Both the position numbers and the translations under genes were made by a program. This document shows positions 12,101 to 27,100 of a stretch of DNA of 64,000 nucleotides, piece after piece. This DNA is from Caprella mutica (taxonomy: Eukaryota > Arthropoda > Malacostraca > Amphipoda > Caprellidae): NCBI GenBank assembly GCA_947561585.1, contig CANNZV010001445.1:89898-153897 (forward strand). The letters run 5' to 3'. The number at the start of each line of letters is the position of its first letter. Position 1 is the stretch's first letter. Below the pieces are notes generated by a model. That model was not told the DNA's origin. It searched no databases and worked only from the letters and a program-made list of their open reading frames with translations.

Positions 12101-15100
12101 AAATTCGATGAAACCCTTATAAAAAGATAAAAGAAAAATTTTATTATTCCATATAATGAACTAAACAGGGTTAGAAAAATTTCATTGAGTCAGTAATCCT
12201 ATTTCTCGGAACTGCAATAAATTCATAGAATTTTAGAGTTATTAATTGAAGATTATAATAATGTTTCTCAATCTCCGATGGCCCCACTATAACTCACCGG
12301 AAGGCCTCTGTCCCAAAGATCTCATAACGACCGCCAGTTCAGCAGTAGAAATCATCCCGTCTTCGTCTTTGTCGAAGAGCATGAACGCTTCTTTGAACTC
12401 AGCCACCAAATCTTCCGTCAGTCCGTATTCTACCTGTAAAAGAAATTAAAGTAAAAAAACATACAGTAAAAATCCTCTATAGTGAACGCCTCTTTAATGA
12501 ACTCCTCTATAATCAACTCCTCTATAATGGACTCGGTGACCAATTCTGTTGAAATTCGATGTAATTTTCACTTCTTAAATATTTAAATTCATTACTTCAT
12601 TATACGGTAGTCAAGAGATGCATACAAATAATTAAATTTTAATACATAAATAATAAAAAAGTGAATATTAAGTGAATAATAAAAAATGAATATTAATACT
12701 CAAAGAATAATGAAAAAATGCACATCAATGAATATTAAATTGACTAAATTAATATTTATATTGATTGAATATATTGAAAATTAATATTAAATGAATAATG
12801 TATAAATGAATATTAATACTAGAAAAATTATTATAATATTAACATTAAATGATTAAATAAAAAATGACTGTTAATCATTGAATGACTAAATTATCAAATG
12901 ATATGTTGTTTCTATCTCTTTACATTAATATTCCAAATAGGTAATAACATTTTAATATGTTGAGTGGATGTCATCTCCACTTGAACTTTTGGGCAGAAAA
13001 GAATTATTTTCCGCATCACTGATAAACAAAACCATTGGAAGAAAAGGAACTCAGAGAATGAACTGATATGGAGAGAGAGAAAATGGAAGAAAATTGACAC
13101 ATTATATATACGGTGAAAGGATGACATTTTTATTTATATGACATAAATATTTGTTTACATTTTTGTATACATTTTTGTATACATTTTTTGTATACATTTT
13201 TTTGTATACATTTTTGTATGCATTTTTTTGTATACATTTTTGTATACATTTTTTGTATACATTTTTTTGTATACATTTTTTTGTATGCATTTTTTTGTAT
13301 ACATTTTTGTATACATTTTTTGTATACATTTTTTTGTATACATTTTTTTGTACACATTTTTTGTATACATTTTTTTGTATACATTTTTTTGTATACATTT
13401 TTTTGTATACATTTTTGTATACATTTTTTTGTACACATTTTTTGTATACATTTTTTTGTATACATTTTTGTATACATTTTTTTGTATACATTTTTGTATA
13501 CATTTTCTGTACACATTTTTTTGTATACATTTTTGTGTATACATTTTTGTATACAATTTTTTGTATACATTTTGAAAGATAAATTCAAAACTAGTAATAA
13601 TTTCAAAGGTTGCATATAATTAGTAAGTTTTATTGATATACATTTACATTTTATTCATTATTCAATTGGTATATATGATTAATTGACATTAGGCTAAGTT
13701 CCGAGTTATCGGACGGTTCAACATTTTCGATCATATAAGGATATACATAATTAAAAACTTTAATTGTTATCCATTAACTGTATACCTTAGCTTACCCTAC
13801 ATCACCATATTATTTAATTCATAAAGCCAAAGTCAATCCTCTCTTCACCGACATTATAAAGTGTTTTAAATTTTCCTCCCAGTAAGTTATTTTTCTAGAA
13901 ATGTTAGTTATATCAGAGGGTTTGCCATGACATGTTCACAGGCCTGTAAATACATTACGTACAATCAGTCTAACATTTCACCGCTAATGAAGGTACATAA
14001 TGCTTGATGTAACCTACCATATTCAATGACTACTGTACTCTGATATCCATTAAACCTTTAACTCCTAATGGGACATATTCGTCCCATGATGTTTTCAAAA
14101 AATATAGTCAATTTTTTTCCCTTCAAATGCGATGAGCAAAATGAGGTTTACAGTAAATGTTTTGATTGGATGTAACTTTGTGTATTAAGGTTTGTAATTA
14201 ATGAATTGGATTAATTTACTTTGTCTGCAGTATATAAAATAACCAATCAATAAAAACTTGTTCCATTGAATCAGAAGTTTATAAATGTTATTAGAAGTAG
14301 GAAATGTAAAAATAATATCAAATATAGGTTTTGCAAAAGTGTGTTTGAAAGGGTAGTTTACCTAATTACTGTACCATGAATGAAAAATTATAATACATTT
14401 TTTTCATGTTTAACTTAATTATATTCCTCATTGATTAATTTAAATTGCTCCATTTTTATTATTATAAAATATTCTTCAGCTTATGTTTCAATATCCTTGG
14501 AAAGTCTTTATTCATGTTCGTCATAAACATCATTTCGAACACTAATCATGACACTCATTTTATATTGTAATAATTTAAATAACTGAATGTGTTTACTAAT
14601 GTATCCCTCTAATGTATTTCTACGTTAAAAGTATATTCACAAAATGACTTGTACAATATTCTTCTTATACATGTATCTATTTATTTATATTACTTTATGC
14701 TGATAATTATTGATGTATAAGATACATCAGTAAACATATTGCTTTCATATTAATAATAAATATATCCTGATGACAGTTAGCAAACATTATTAAAACATTT
14801 ATTCTTATTTTATCGTTTATTATTTCTATTCTTTGCTAAAGTGTTATCAAGCAATATGTTTTTTCCGCGCTTCATTTCTGACTTTGATATGTTTTTGCAC
14901 GTGTCATTCCTGCCAGTACATTGACCGGTACAACGCTACTCTGTTCGAGGTGAGTTTTTCCCGTGGACTTTAATTCAGTTTAACACGGAGAAGCAATTTT
15001 TGAGCAGAGAGAAGCAATAATGCAAAGTGACTGAGGGTGTTAACTTACAAACTATATTTTTCGGATAAGTTTGCACGTATTCTCTTTGTAATTATGACTG

Positions 15101-18100
15101 GTTGCATCGTGATGATTTTTTTTAATCAACAAGAGTCTGCTGATTTCTGAATGAAATAGGATATTTTGATGTAATTGCGAATAAAAAGGAGAATAGTTTT
15201 TGTATGGAATTATGATTTTCTAAATAATGAAAGATGGCAACATGAAGAGTTTGTTCGTGCAAAATAGATGACATATAATAAATCTAATAAATAGAAGGAG
15301 AGAAGAAATTATTCAAATAAGAATTTAAAAATAATAAATCTACGGTTTTTACTTCTAATATTTAATTTACTTTTTTTAACCATCAAATTAATAAAAATAA
15401 CGCGATAATTGTTTACAGTAACTATTTGGTTTTTTACATTGTTTTACCAAAGTGAAATTTAAACAATTCTACTTAATTTAACCAAAGTGAACTTTTATCA
15501 ATTTTACTTTATTTTACCAAAGTGAAATTTAACCAATTTTACTTTATTTTTTACCAATTTTATTTTTTTCAATTTTACTTTGTTTTACCCTAATAAAACT
15601 TTATCAATTATACGTTAGTTTGTCAAAGTGATATTGATTTTACCACTATTTTACCCAATTGTTGTAATACTAGTACATACCAGATCTAATGTGACAATGA
15701 GCTCGTACTGTTGGTGTTTCTTCTTTCCCTTTTTGCCAAGTTTTCCAGGCTGTCCTTTTCCTGGTGGTTGCTTGACTTGACTCTTGTTAGCACTGGGTCC
15801 TCCTTTCTTGAGAGGTGTGGAGGGTCCACCCTTTGGGACTGTGTCCACTGAACCACTTTTGCTCCGAGCCTGTGGAGAAAAGAAGATTTTGATGGTAAAT
15901 GATAATAAACAATTTATCTAGGCCAATCATAGTTATATAGAAAAATTATAGGTTTTACAATAAATAGAATGGTTTAAAACTCCATATATATAACTCCAAG
16001 TGCTTACCTTATGGGTAGATTGAAATAAGTATGTACCTTTTAATACAACATTCAGGACTTTTTTTTAGATATTAATGGAGTTTAATGGAACGAGGTAAAA
16101 ATATCCTAAAATACTGAGTATAAATTCCGCAAAATATCATTTACAAATCACACAAAATATAACTACAAATCACACAAAATATAACTACAAATTACACAAA
16201 ATATAACTACAAATCACACAAAAATTTCCTTTTTACTTTCAGTCCTCAATTTTGGAGGTCAGAATATTTCATTTTATTAGAGTTTTAGGTTCAAAGTTTC
16301 CGTGTTTCAGGAACTTCGCTGAATTATCAACTTTGTCCATCTTCGTACGGATTGAAATATCACCAGACATTAAGTATAATATTAGTGATAGATATACACG
16401 TTATTCTACAGAACTAATAATGAATAGTGCTAGAGAGTATGTAACAAACTAGTCAATGCCTGTATTTAAATGATTTCACTATAGAATAATTTTTGTTAAC
16501 TATAAATTATATTTTTTTGAGATTATTGTGTTGTATTTTTCAGACAAAATATTGTTGCTTTCTAAAGAAATATGTACTTTAAACAATAATGTTTCTTTTT
16601 TAGAAAACTGCTTTTTTATTTTTCACTATTAGTAATAATATATTTTTTAGTTGCATAAAGAAAGTTGACACTTCTTAACAAATAAACCATGTATCTTTAA
16701 TTCAATTTCGGTATCACGGCTACAACACTTATAGTTTCCTTTAATTATTTAATTCGTGTGTAATTGTATAAGGATTTCCTCTGATAAAAGCATTAGGGGA
16801 TACAATCGAATTACATTATTTGTATGGAGAAATGAAAGTTAAAGCACTATGTGAAAACACAGAGTAATTTATTGGGAATAATATAAAAAATAGATAAATC
16901 AATATCATGAATAATTAAAAATATACTTATTTCAAAAAATAACAAATAATCTCAAAAGATATATTATATGTTACCAACTAAAATGTTTGTAGACTAGAGT
17001 TCAATTTTTGTCTTTGACTTTTATATCAATAGAAAAAAATTGATTGCATTACAAGGAAAAGATTATTATTAATTTTCATATTTCTTTCAATTCTTTGAAA
17101 TTATTCAACACCAAGAATTTCAATAAATGATTAAAGAAAATTAAAATAAAAAAAAAATGATTGAAAAAAATTAAAGTATGAAAAAAATGATTAAAAACAT
17201 AATAGAAAAAAATGATTAAAAACATAATAGAAAAATACAGTTTCAATGCAACCGATAGTATAACGAGGGAAATTCTCCCTACCTACTAGGGGGTGATTCG
17301 AATTATCGGACAGTTCTACATTTGCGATCATGTACGAAAAAACTTCATAGTTTCAAATTTTAATTCGTTACATTAATTGGTATCCATGATTCTGGTATAG
17401 TGTATCCATGATAATGAATAGTGTATCCTTGATACCTGTAAGTATCATAGAAACCAATTAAAAGAACGAGTTAAAATTTCAAACTATATTGTTCTTTCTT
17501 ACATTATCGGAAATTTGGAACCGGTCGATAACTCGGAACTTACTCCACACACCTCATTGGAAAAGTGTCAAATGCCTCGAGCTCACAAGTCTAGATACAG
17601 TTGAATGAAGAGAGTTTGACCCTCTGTTACTGGGTATATCGATACCACAAAAAGTGAAGTCTGGTTTGTATTGCCGGTGTAGTGGGATACTTTATCTCAC
17701 TAAGTTCACCTTATTTAAGTGCTTCAGAAAAAAAATGTAATAATATTTATATTTTCTCAATCAATATTATCCATTGTCCAAATATTGCAGGTATAATGGG
17801 AAATATTGTCGGTATAGTGGGAAATATTGTCGGTATAATGGGAAATATTGTCGGTATAGTGGGAAATATTGTCGGTATAGTGGGAAATATAGTCGGTATA
17901 GTGGGAAATATTGTCGGTATAATGGGAAATATTGTCGGTATAGTGGGAAATATTGTCGGTATAGTGGCGAATATTGTCGGTATAGTGGGGAATATTGTCG
18001 GTATAATGGGAAATATTGTCGGTATAATGGGAAATATTGTCGGTATAATGGGAAATATTGTCAGTATAGTGGGGAATATTGTCGGTATAATGGGAAATAT

Positions 18101-21100
18101 TGTCGGTATAATGGGAAATATTGTCGGTATAGTGGGGAATATTGTCGGTATAGTAGGAAATATTGTCGGTATAGTGGGAAATATTGTCGGTATAGTGGGA
18201 AATATTGCCGGTATAGTGGGGAATATTGTCGATATAGTAGGAAATATTGTCGGTATAATGGGAAATATTGTCGGTATAGTGGGAAATATTGTCGATATAG
18301 TGGGAAATATTGTCGGTATAGTGGGAAATATTGTCGGTATAATGGAAAATATTGTTGGTATAGTGGGAAATATTGTCGGTATAATGGGAAATATTGTCGG
18401 TATAGTGGGAAATATTGTCGGTATAGTGGGAAATATTGTCGGTATAATGGGAAATATTGTCGGTATAGTGGGAAATATTGTCGGTATAGTGGGAAATATT
18501 GTCGGTATAGTGGGAAATATTGTCGGTATAGTGGGAAAAATTGTCGGTATAGTGGGAAAAATTGTCGGTATAGTGGGAAAAATTGTCGGTATAGTGGGAA
18601 ATATTGTCGGTATAATGGGAAATATTGTCGGTATAGTGGGAAATATTGTCGGTATAGTGGGAAATTTCATTGTGTAAATTTATTGTTTCAATCCATTTTC
18701 ATTTACATGATTTACTACTTTTATTTAAATATATGTTTATCAAATTATTGTTTCCTAATTGCTTGTGTCACTGAATTAAAAAATAACAGAGATAATAATT
18801 TTATCTTCAAAATATTAAAATAAAATATATGAATATTTCAATCAGCTGAGCATAATACTTTAGGGAATTTGATTCTATTCTATTTAGTTACTTTTGCGGA
18901 TAAAAGCATCGAATTCTTTATTGCATTTAGAATTTTTTGAACTTAACTCTACGGAGTTTACTTCTAATATTTCATTTACTTTTGAAAATGTCAAATGAAT
19001 AAAAAAAAAATACTGAAATATTATTGTAAAAATGACACGTTCCATCAAATATCATCTATACTAAACATTGTACTATGAATAAAACTAACTGAAAAAGTTC
19101 ATCTGCTCTAACAATTGCAATGTCATCCTATATTCAAAGCGGAATTAAAAATTGAATGAAACGATTTTTTTTAATTGAAATGTTACTAGAGCCTGAAATG
19201 TCATAGTCAGAAAAGTGTGAGGTGTGTGATAGTGTGTGTGGTGTGTGATAGTGTGTGTGGTGTGTGATAGTGTGTGTGGTGTGTGATAGTGTGTGTGGTG
19301 TGTGATAGTGTGTGTGGTGTGTGATAGTGTGTGTGGTGTGTGATAGTGTGTGTGGTGTGTAATAGTGTGTGTTTGTAACACTGACTTTATATTAATTAGA
19401 CATATTATTTAGTACAGATATCATAAAATATACATCTTCAATATCTGTTTATTTTTACCTATTAAATTCCTATTAGTTTGCAGCAGTTAAACTTTTAATG
19501 AATGAACTAATTTTTTAGGTTGATTTGAATTCAATTAAATGCTTCATTTCGATGACTTGATTTATGTATATTTGACAGGGTTATAATTTTGAATATTAAT
19601 AAACTATTAAATTTAATTAATTAATTTGAACCGATTATGAAAACATATCTATTGAAAAATTAAGAGTTAAAAGATGAAAAACAAGATTTGCAAAGTAACT
19701 CGTCTTTGGTAGAATATACAAATAATATTCCACTAGGGATGAACTCTTACGGTGAAGAACATTCATACAATATCTATTTACAGTCAATACAAATAATATT
19801 CCACTAGGGATAAACTGTTACGGTGAAGAACATTCATACATTATCTATTAACAGTCAATACAAATAATATTCCACTAGGGATAAACTGTTACGGTGAAGA
19901 ACATTCATACATTATCTATTTTAGTTAAATGTGTAATTAATATCGAAATAAGTTTATAATTGTTAAATACCAGGATTTATTTTCACTCACCACTTTCTTA
20001 TCATTTTACTCGTCCTTTGGGAAGGATACAGGTAAATCACAGGTAAATTTAGTGACACGTTTAAGTATTATCGACTTAATCATAATTTGGATATTGCGTG
20101 AACTTTCTAATCAAGCTGATATGATTTCACCTTACGTATTCGGACACTTAGTGTCATGGTTATATCATTAGTGCTCTATTTGCAGCATGTGAATGTAGGG
20201 TAAGTTACGAATCATAGGTCATTTTCACATTTTCGGTCATATAAGAAAAAACGATGTTATATTATTTTAATTGGTATCACTGATACCTGCAGGTATCATG
20301 GATACAAAAAAAAATTAAATAACAATTATTATATAGTTTTTTCTTATATGATCGAAAATGTGGATCCGACCGATAATTCGCAACTTACCCTACTTAGTTA
20401 ATTGCTTGTACTATGATACTGAAATATTCTCATGATTTGTATCTAATGTTCTTAACCTAGATTCAAGGTATCTAAAGTTACTGCAAAATATATGAAACAT
20501 CGACAGTCTGAATGGCAAAAATGAACGTAACGTAATGACACAAATCTTCGAAACTTAAAATGGTTAAAAAATTAAAAGAAAATATTCAATCAATGATTTT
20601 TTCAGCCAAATTTTTTTTGTTTAAAAAGACAAAATTTTTCTTTGAAAATGAGAAGGAAAAAAAATGGAAAGTTGTGATTTAATTAAATTTATTTATTCAT
20701 TGTTATTTGAAGCAGACAGGGGAAAATTTAGAATTGAATTGTGCCACGAAACTTTTAGTTATATTAGAGGTTACAAAAATACTCTTAATTTTAAAATTAA
20801 AATACTCTTAATTAAGTTAAAAAAATGTACAATGCACTAACTATAGACAGTTATTAGGCTGTGATCTTAATTGGTTATCTATATTAATAATTTCCCTCGT
20901 GGTTTTATTTATTTATTTATTTCATAGAGTTATGATAAACTACTCTAGAGAGAGAAAGTGCTGCAGCGATTGCAGGACGCTAAGGAAGACCGTGTAAAAC
21001 CTTATTATGTTTCAGTTATATCATTTCTCCATTAAACTGACGCTAGATTGCAAGTCACGTGACCCTAAAATAAGGATTTTAGCGTCCCGCAAGACGCAAT

Positions 21101-24100
21101 ATTATTTTGGCCACTGACTCACCACTTGATTTATTTATTTATTTATTTGGTGTCCGCTTTTACACTATGGGTATTAAACATGAAGAATGAAACTTTGATA
21201 CCCACGGGAATATATTGACTCGATATTTAAATTCCCCTGTTTTTATTATATTTTTCAATTTATTTTATCTATAAAATAAATCAGATTATGCAGAAAATTG
21301 AATTCTAATTGAATTCATAAAAAGTAACCTAATAACAGGTAATAAATTGGTACTGATGATGACCCGTTATTTTTAACGGGAAAGTACGCTAGTGTTATAA
21401 TATAAACTGAATTACTAGTATTTTGAATTTATGGATAGAATTTTTTTTGTAGTATTATTATGTTATTATTAATGATAATTTTATGAGGTTTCTTCAGAAT
21501 ATTTTATGCAAATAAGAGGTATAAAAAATATGAAGTTGGGGTCATAATTGCTGGAAATTTTGAAATTATAATAAAAGTAAACTTAATACATAATAAAAGA
21601 ATCAGTAATAACAATATTTATTACAGTATTATGTAAAATACGATTGATTAAAACTTTTTAAAATTTTAATATAATTCATCTATTTAAATATAAACAACTT
21701 ATCTATAATATACATTTTTTAAATACAACATTTCAAAGGTGTAACATTTACCACTTTCTAGTATTTACTTTATTCACAGTAGCCTTCAAGTCAGGGTTTC
21801 CTAGAGATTTTACCGACTGTTTCCACGCATGTGTTAATCATGTACATACACTGCATTAATTAAAACCAGTGCTTCTATTCGAAAGACATGTGACAGACTG
21901 ACATGCTTGGACATGCTTGCTAGAACATGTACAGATATTTTACATGCCGGGCAATGTTCTGGGTATATAAAATAGTATGGTAGGGAAGTTACAAATTATC
22001 GGTCAGTTTCACATCTTCGGTCATATAAGAAAAATTGAGATAATAATTAAATTTTAATTTTAATTGGTATCCATGATACCTTCAGTTATCATGTATACCA
22101 ATAAAAATAAAATAATAATTATTATAAAGTTTTTTCTTACTTGACCGAAGATGTGAAACTGACCGATAATTTGTAACTTTTACACAATTGTACCAAGATT
22201 AATAGTAAGGTTGTGACAATATGCTTTTAAAGTTATAAATCCTATAGAATTAATCAAAGAATATTGAATGGTTCTACACCAGCGGTATAGAGTATTCGAT
22301 ACCATTTCATTTCGTCTGTGATATTCTTAAGATCTATGATTTTAAAAGCATATTGTCACAACCCTAATCATTATAAGAAGTGTTGAACACCATTGCATAG
22401 ATACTAGTGACATAGTAACCACACCTAGACAGATCTAGCACCAGACACTAGTTATTAACTTATTGCAGCGCACTCTGTTTCTATTGCTAACATACACGCG
22501 AAAAAGATATAGGAATTATGTCACATCATATAATGAATATGAAATGATTATTAGTCAGCATTAATTAACTAATGATAGTTAACCAAAGTCATGGAAGTAC
22601 TAGGGTAAGTTACGAGTTATTGGACAGTTTCATATTTTCGATCATAGAAGAAAAACTATATAAAGATTATAAATTAACTCAATATTGTTTGGTAGTTTTT
22701 ACATGATCGAAAATTTGGAACTGTCCGATAACTCGGAACTTACCCTATAGAAACTCTGACGATGACCTGAAAGTTTATAAGCATGACGTGAACGAACAGT
22801 TTCGGGTGATAATTAATTATCAAACATAATGCTTATGGATACATTAATATTGAATATTGTATCCGTGATACATAATAAAAAAGTATCATTAGATTATTAT
22901 TGCACAGAAGGAATTTATATCTATTAGATATTCCGTCAGTGTGTCGTAATTATCGATTTGGATAAAATAATTTAGTGTAGTTTGTATAGATGTTGTGAAT
23001 TATATCCACGATAACGAATTACGATTTTTATTGTTACATTAATTACATTTTCGATAATAACCTTTATTTATTATTCAGTTATTATGATAGTTCAACAGTG
23101 ACATTTAGAATTAAAATAATAATAAGTATTTTAATTTGTATATCATAACCTTTAAATGAGTTATATTGAATATTTTATTTCTAATTATTTATTTCACAAC
23201 TACTTTTTTATATTTATGTAACGTCAAATATTTATTTTTAGGTTTAAAACTTGAACGAAGGCAAGAAAAGAAATCATTAAAAAATCATTTAACCTTTTAT
23301 ACATCAAGGCGACATATATGTCCTCTTTCAAATGATGTATTTGGCCAGTTTTTTTTAGATATTTTCCTTAAACGATCTGATATACTCATGTGTACTCTTT
23401 CATATATTAGAGCACATGTGTACGCTTTCATATATTAGAGCACATGTGTACTCTTTCATATATTAGAGCACATGTGTACTCTTTCATATATTAGAGCACA
23501 TGTGTACTCTTTCATATATTAGAGCACATGTGTACGCTTTCATATATTAGAGCACATGTGTACTCTTTCATATATTAGAGCACATGTGTACGCTTTCATA
23601 TATTAGAGCACATGTGTACTCTTTCATATATTAGAGCACATGTGTACGCTTTCATATATTAGAGCACATGTGTACTCTTTCATATATTAGAGCACATGTG
23701 TACTCTTTCATATATTAGAGCACATGTGTACTCTTTCATATATTAGAGCACATGTGTACGTTTACATTAGTTAAATACAATTGTGAATTATATTTTTGAC
23801 TAATCAGATGTAAAATAAATAGAGGATAAGCATTCAAAAGGCTATCATTAAAAGTCACGAGTCTCTCCCTTTTAATTTGTGCCACTGAAAAAAAATACAG
23901 TAATAATACGTATAAAATAACAGCAATCATAGATAGGAGTGACTTCAAATATTAATATTACATTAATAATGATTTTAATGATTGGGAAGATAATTTATAT
24001 TATAAATTTGTGAGTAAAATATATTCTACACATCACTCGTATACAAGAATTCATGTGGCGATTGCGCTATAATAATATTAATATTTTCAAAAGAATAATT

Positions 24101-27100
24101 AAAATGTATTGTAAACTTTTAGAATTTTTTTAAATGTATGATAAAATATTATTCTTGTAATTTTCACTTGAACGAAAAGATCCAAATTCGCTTCAAATAT
24201 TGAAATAAGTTCATTGAAGAGAAAACTGATATAATTAATATTTTGATGATTTTTTCTTTATTATAACCCCTTGTAATTACCATGAGGTATTTAATTCACT
24301 GGTAATTGTCCCAGGAATAATTCTTGCCTGGTAATATCTTGTACCTAATAGCCCAGGAATAATTCTTGCCTGGTAACATCTTGTACCTAATATCCCAGGA
24401 ATAATTCTTGCCCCGGTAACATCTTGTACCTAATATCCCAGGAACAATTTTTGCCCGGTAACATCTTGTACCTAATATCCCAGGAATAATTCTTGCTTGG
24501 TAACATCTTGTACCTAATATCCCAGGAATAATTCTTGCCCCGGTAACATCTTGTACCTAATATCCCAGGAACAATTTTTGCCCGGTAACATCTTGTACCT
24601 AATATCCCAGGAATAATTCTTGCCTGGAAACATCTTGTAGCAAACATCCCAGGAATAATTCCTTATTGCCTGGGATATTCCCTTAATATCCCAGGAATAA
24701 TTCTAGCCCGGTAACATCCACAGCGTACATCTTCCACTAAGTTTCCGGTAAGGCAATCCTCCCAATTTTGAAGCCGTGACTTCAGTAAGAACTTTTTTCG
24801 ATGCGATTAGCAAACTTCCAGCAGAGATGAATGAAATAAAGTTCAGCATGTCAGTTATAATAGGAAGCGGAGGTAGGGAAATCTGCAGCGTTTTTATTAA
24901 CGCTTATACTGATAACATATTGTTAGGTAGTTTACAAGTTGGTAGAAATGTGAAAATAGGGTCAGTTCTGAATTATCGGACAGTTTCACATTTTCGATCA
25001 TGTAAGATTTTTTTTTAATTTTAACTTTAAATTTAATTGGTATCCATGATACCTGCAGGTATCATGATATGGTATTATGGATACCAATTAAAATAATGGG
25101 TAAAAAAGGTTAAATTATATATTTTTTCGAATATTAGCGAAGATGAGGAACTGTCCGTTAACTCGGAACTCACCCTGGGAGGTCATTAATAAATAAGATA
25201 ATAGAAGGATGTTAACAACTTGAATAATGTAAGTTGTACTTCGTTTCTTCAGACTGAGGTAATTAGTTTGGAAGTTGGGGTGAGAAGATGGGGTGAGGAA
25301 TGGTAAGCGATGTGGGTAAAACGGTGTGGGTAAAATGGTGTGGATAAAATGGTGTGAGTAAAATGGTGTGGGTAAAATGGTGTGGATAAAATAGTGTGGG
25401 TAAAATGGTGTGTGTAAAATGGTGTGGGTAAAATGGTGTGGGTAAAATGGTGTGGGTAAAATGTGTGCTGGTAAAAAATGTAAGGGTAAAATGGTGTGGA
25501 TAAAATGGTGTGAGTAAAATGGTGTGGGTAAAATGGTGTGGATAAAATAGTGTGGGTAAAATGGTGTGGGTAAAATGGTGTGGGTAAAATGGTGTGGGTA
25601 AAATGGTGTGGGTAAAATGTGTGCTGGTAAAAAATGTGTGGGTAAATTATTCGTTCGTAAAAATAAGTGTTGGTAAAACTGACAGGAAAGCAAACTGACA
25701 GGTAAAAAAATAGAAAAGATCTATTTATCATCTCAATTCATTTATCCGAGTGTTCATTTAAATCATCTTCTTTAACTTCATAATATTCTCATTGGCAAAT
25801 GCATTAAGTATTTCTCGCACTAATGTTATTTAGTTAATTATCATTCGAGGTGATTAATGTTCTTCACTCTCACGTGTGTGTAAAGTCTTCTTAAAAGTAA
25901 GTAAGTAACATTTCCAACTTCCCACCTTAAGCACTTAGAGGACTTTGTAAACAATTAAAACTCACCTCGCATGCTAGGGCTAAAAAGAGTAAACTGTGAT
26001 TTAACGCTAGAGCTACCAACAGTCATTTTCAATGCTTTTTGCTTTTCTCATATAAATTATCATTGAAAACTTGATTTTTTTTTAATTTTTATTAAAATGA
26101 GACAATTTTTACTCGTAATTTTAATGGTATCCATGATACCTGTTAGTATCACTCGTAATTCTCATTGGTATCCATGATACCTGCTAGTATCACTCGTAAT
26201 TAAAATTGGTATCCATGATAAATGCTGGCTTTCATCATACGCTACATGGAGCCCTCAAAACCGTTTTCTCTTCCAACTCATAGAAAATGAATTGTTTAAG
26301 GAGTCACAATTATATAATAGCTTCAAGTCATGTTTCGCAATTTTACAGTTTTTACAAAAGCGGGTGCAAAGATGAATATTTCAATATTGTCCTGATATGG
26401 CAATTGAATGAATTATATCACACTCTTATCCAATAATTTCCTTTCACAGTCTCCATAGGAAATATATATGAGATGACAGTAAATATTTCGTAGCATTAGC
26501 GACTATTTTTTCATAGAGAACTCCTTTTTCTTCGTCTTCCATTGTGTACGTTCTTTTATGTATTTTCATTAAGTAGCGTAGATGTCATTTGGGAATGATG
26601 TTCCATTGTTGTGACATCAAAAAACTAAAACAATTACTCGCAAGAAATGTAATGAATCACAAGAATGCACAGTGATAGAATAACTACATTTAATTAACTA
26701 GGGTGAATAGACAGTCAGCAGATGCGAGTTATATACTTTATTGGAAATGTCAATTGGTTACTATTAAGAAGTAGCGTCAAAATATTGAATATTTTCATTG
26801 TTAACAATCGTTATTTTAATTGGCATCCATGAGGTATCAAGGATACCAATTAAAATAACGGTAAGCCTGTCCATGAGGTATCAAGGATACCAATTAAAAT
26901 AACGGTAAGCCTGTCCATGAGGTATCAAGGATACCAATTGATATAACGGTAAGCCTGTCCATGAGGTATCAAGGATACCAATTAATATAACGGTAAGCCT
27001 GTCCATGAGGTATCAAGGATACCAATTAATATAACGGTAAGCCTGTCCATGAGGTATCAAGGATACCAATTAATATAACGGTAAGCCTGTCCATGAGGTA

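Noticed and set aside
13102..13619. Several 115-161-codon frames on both strands
   Set aside because: Translations of the GTATACAT microsatellite-like array.
17682..18823. Three overlapping open frames of 307-349 codons
   Set aside because: Produced by the 21-bp minisatellite; all are pure repeats apart from short ends.
24776..25018. 80-codon frame ending in a MITE A arm
   Set aside because: It lies in an intron of the calmodulin-like gene on the opposite strand, runs into a transposon arm and shows no recognised domain.
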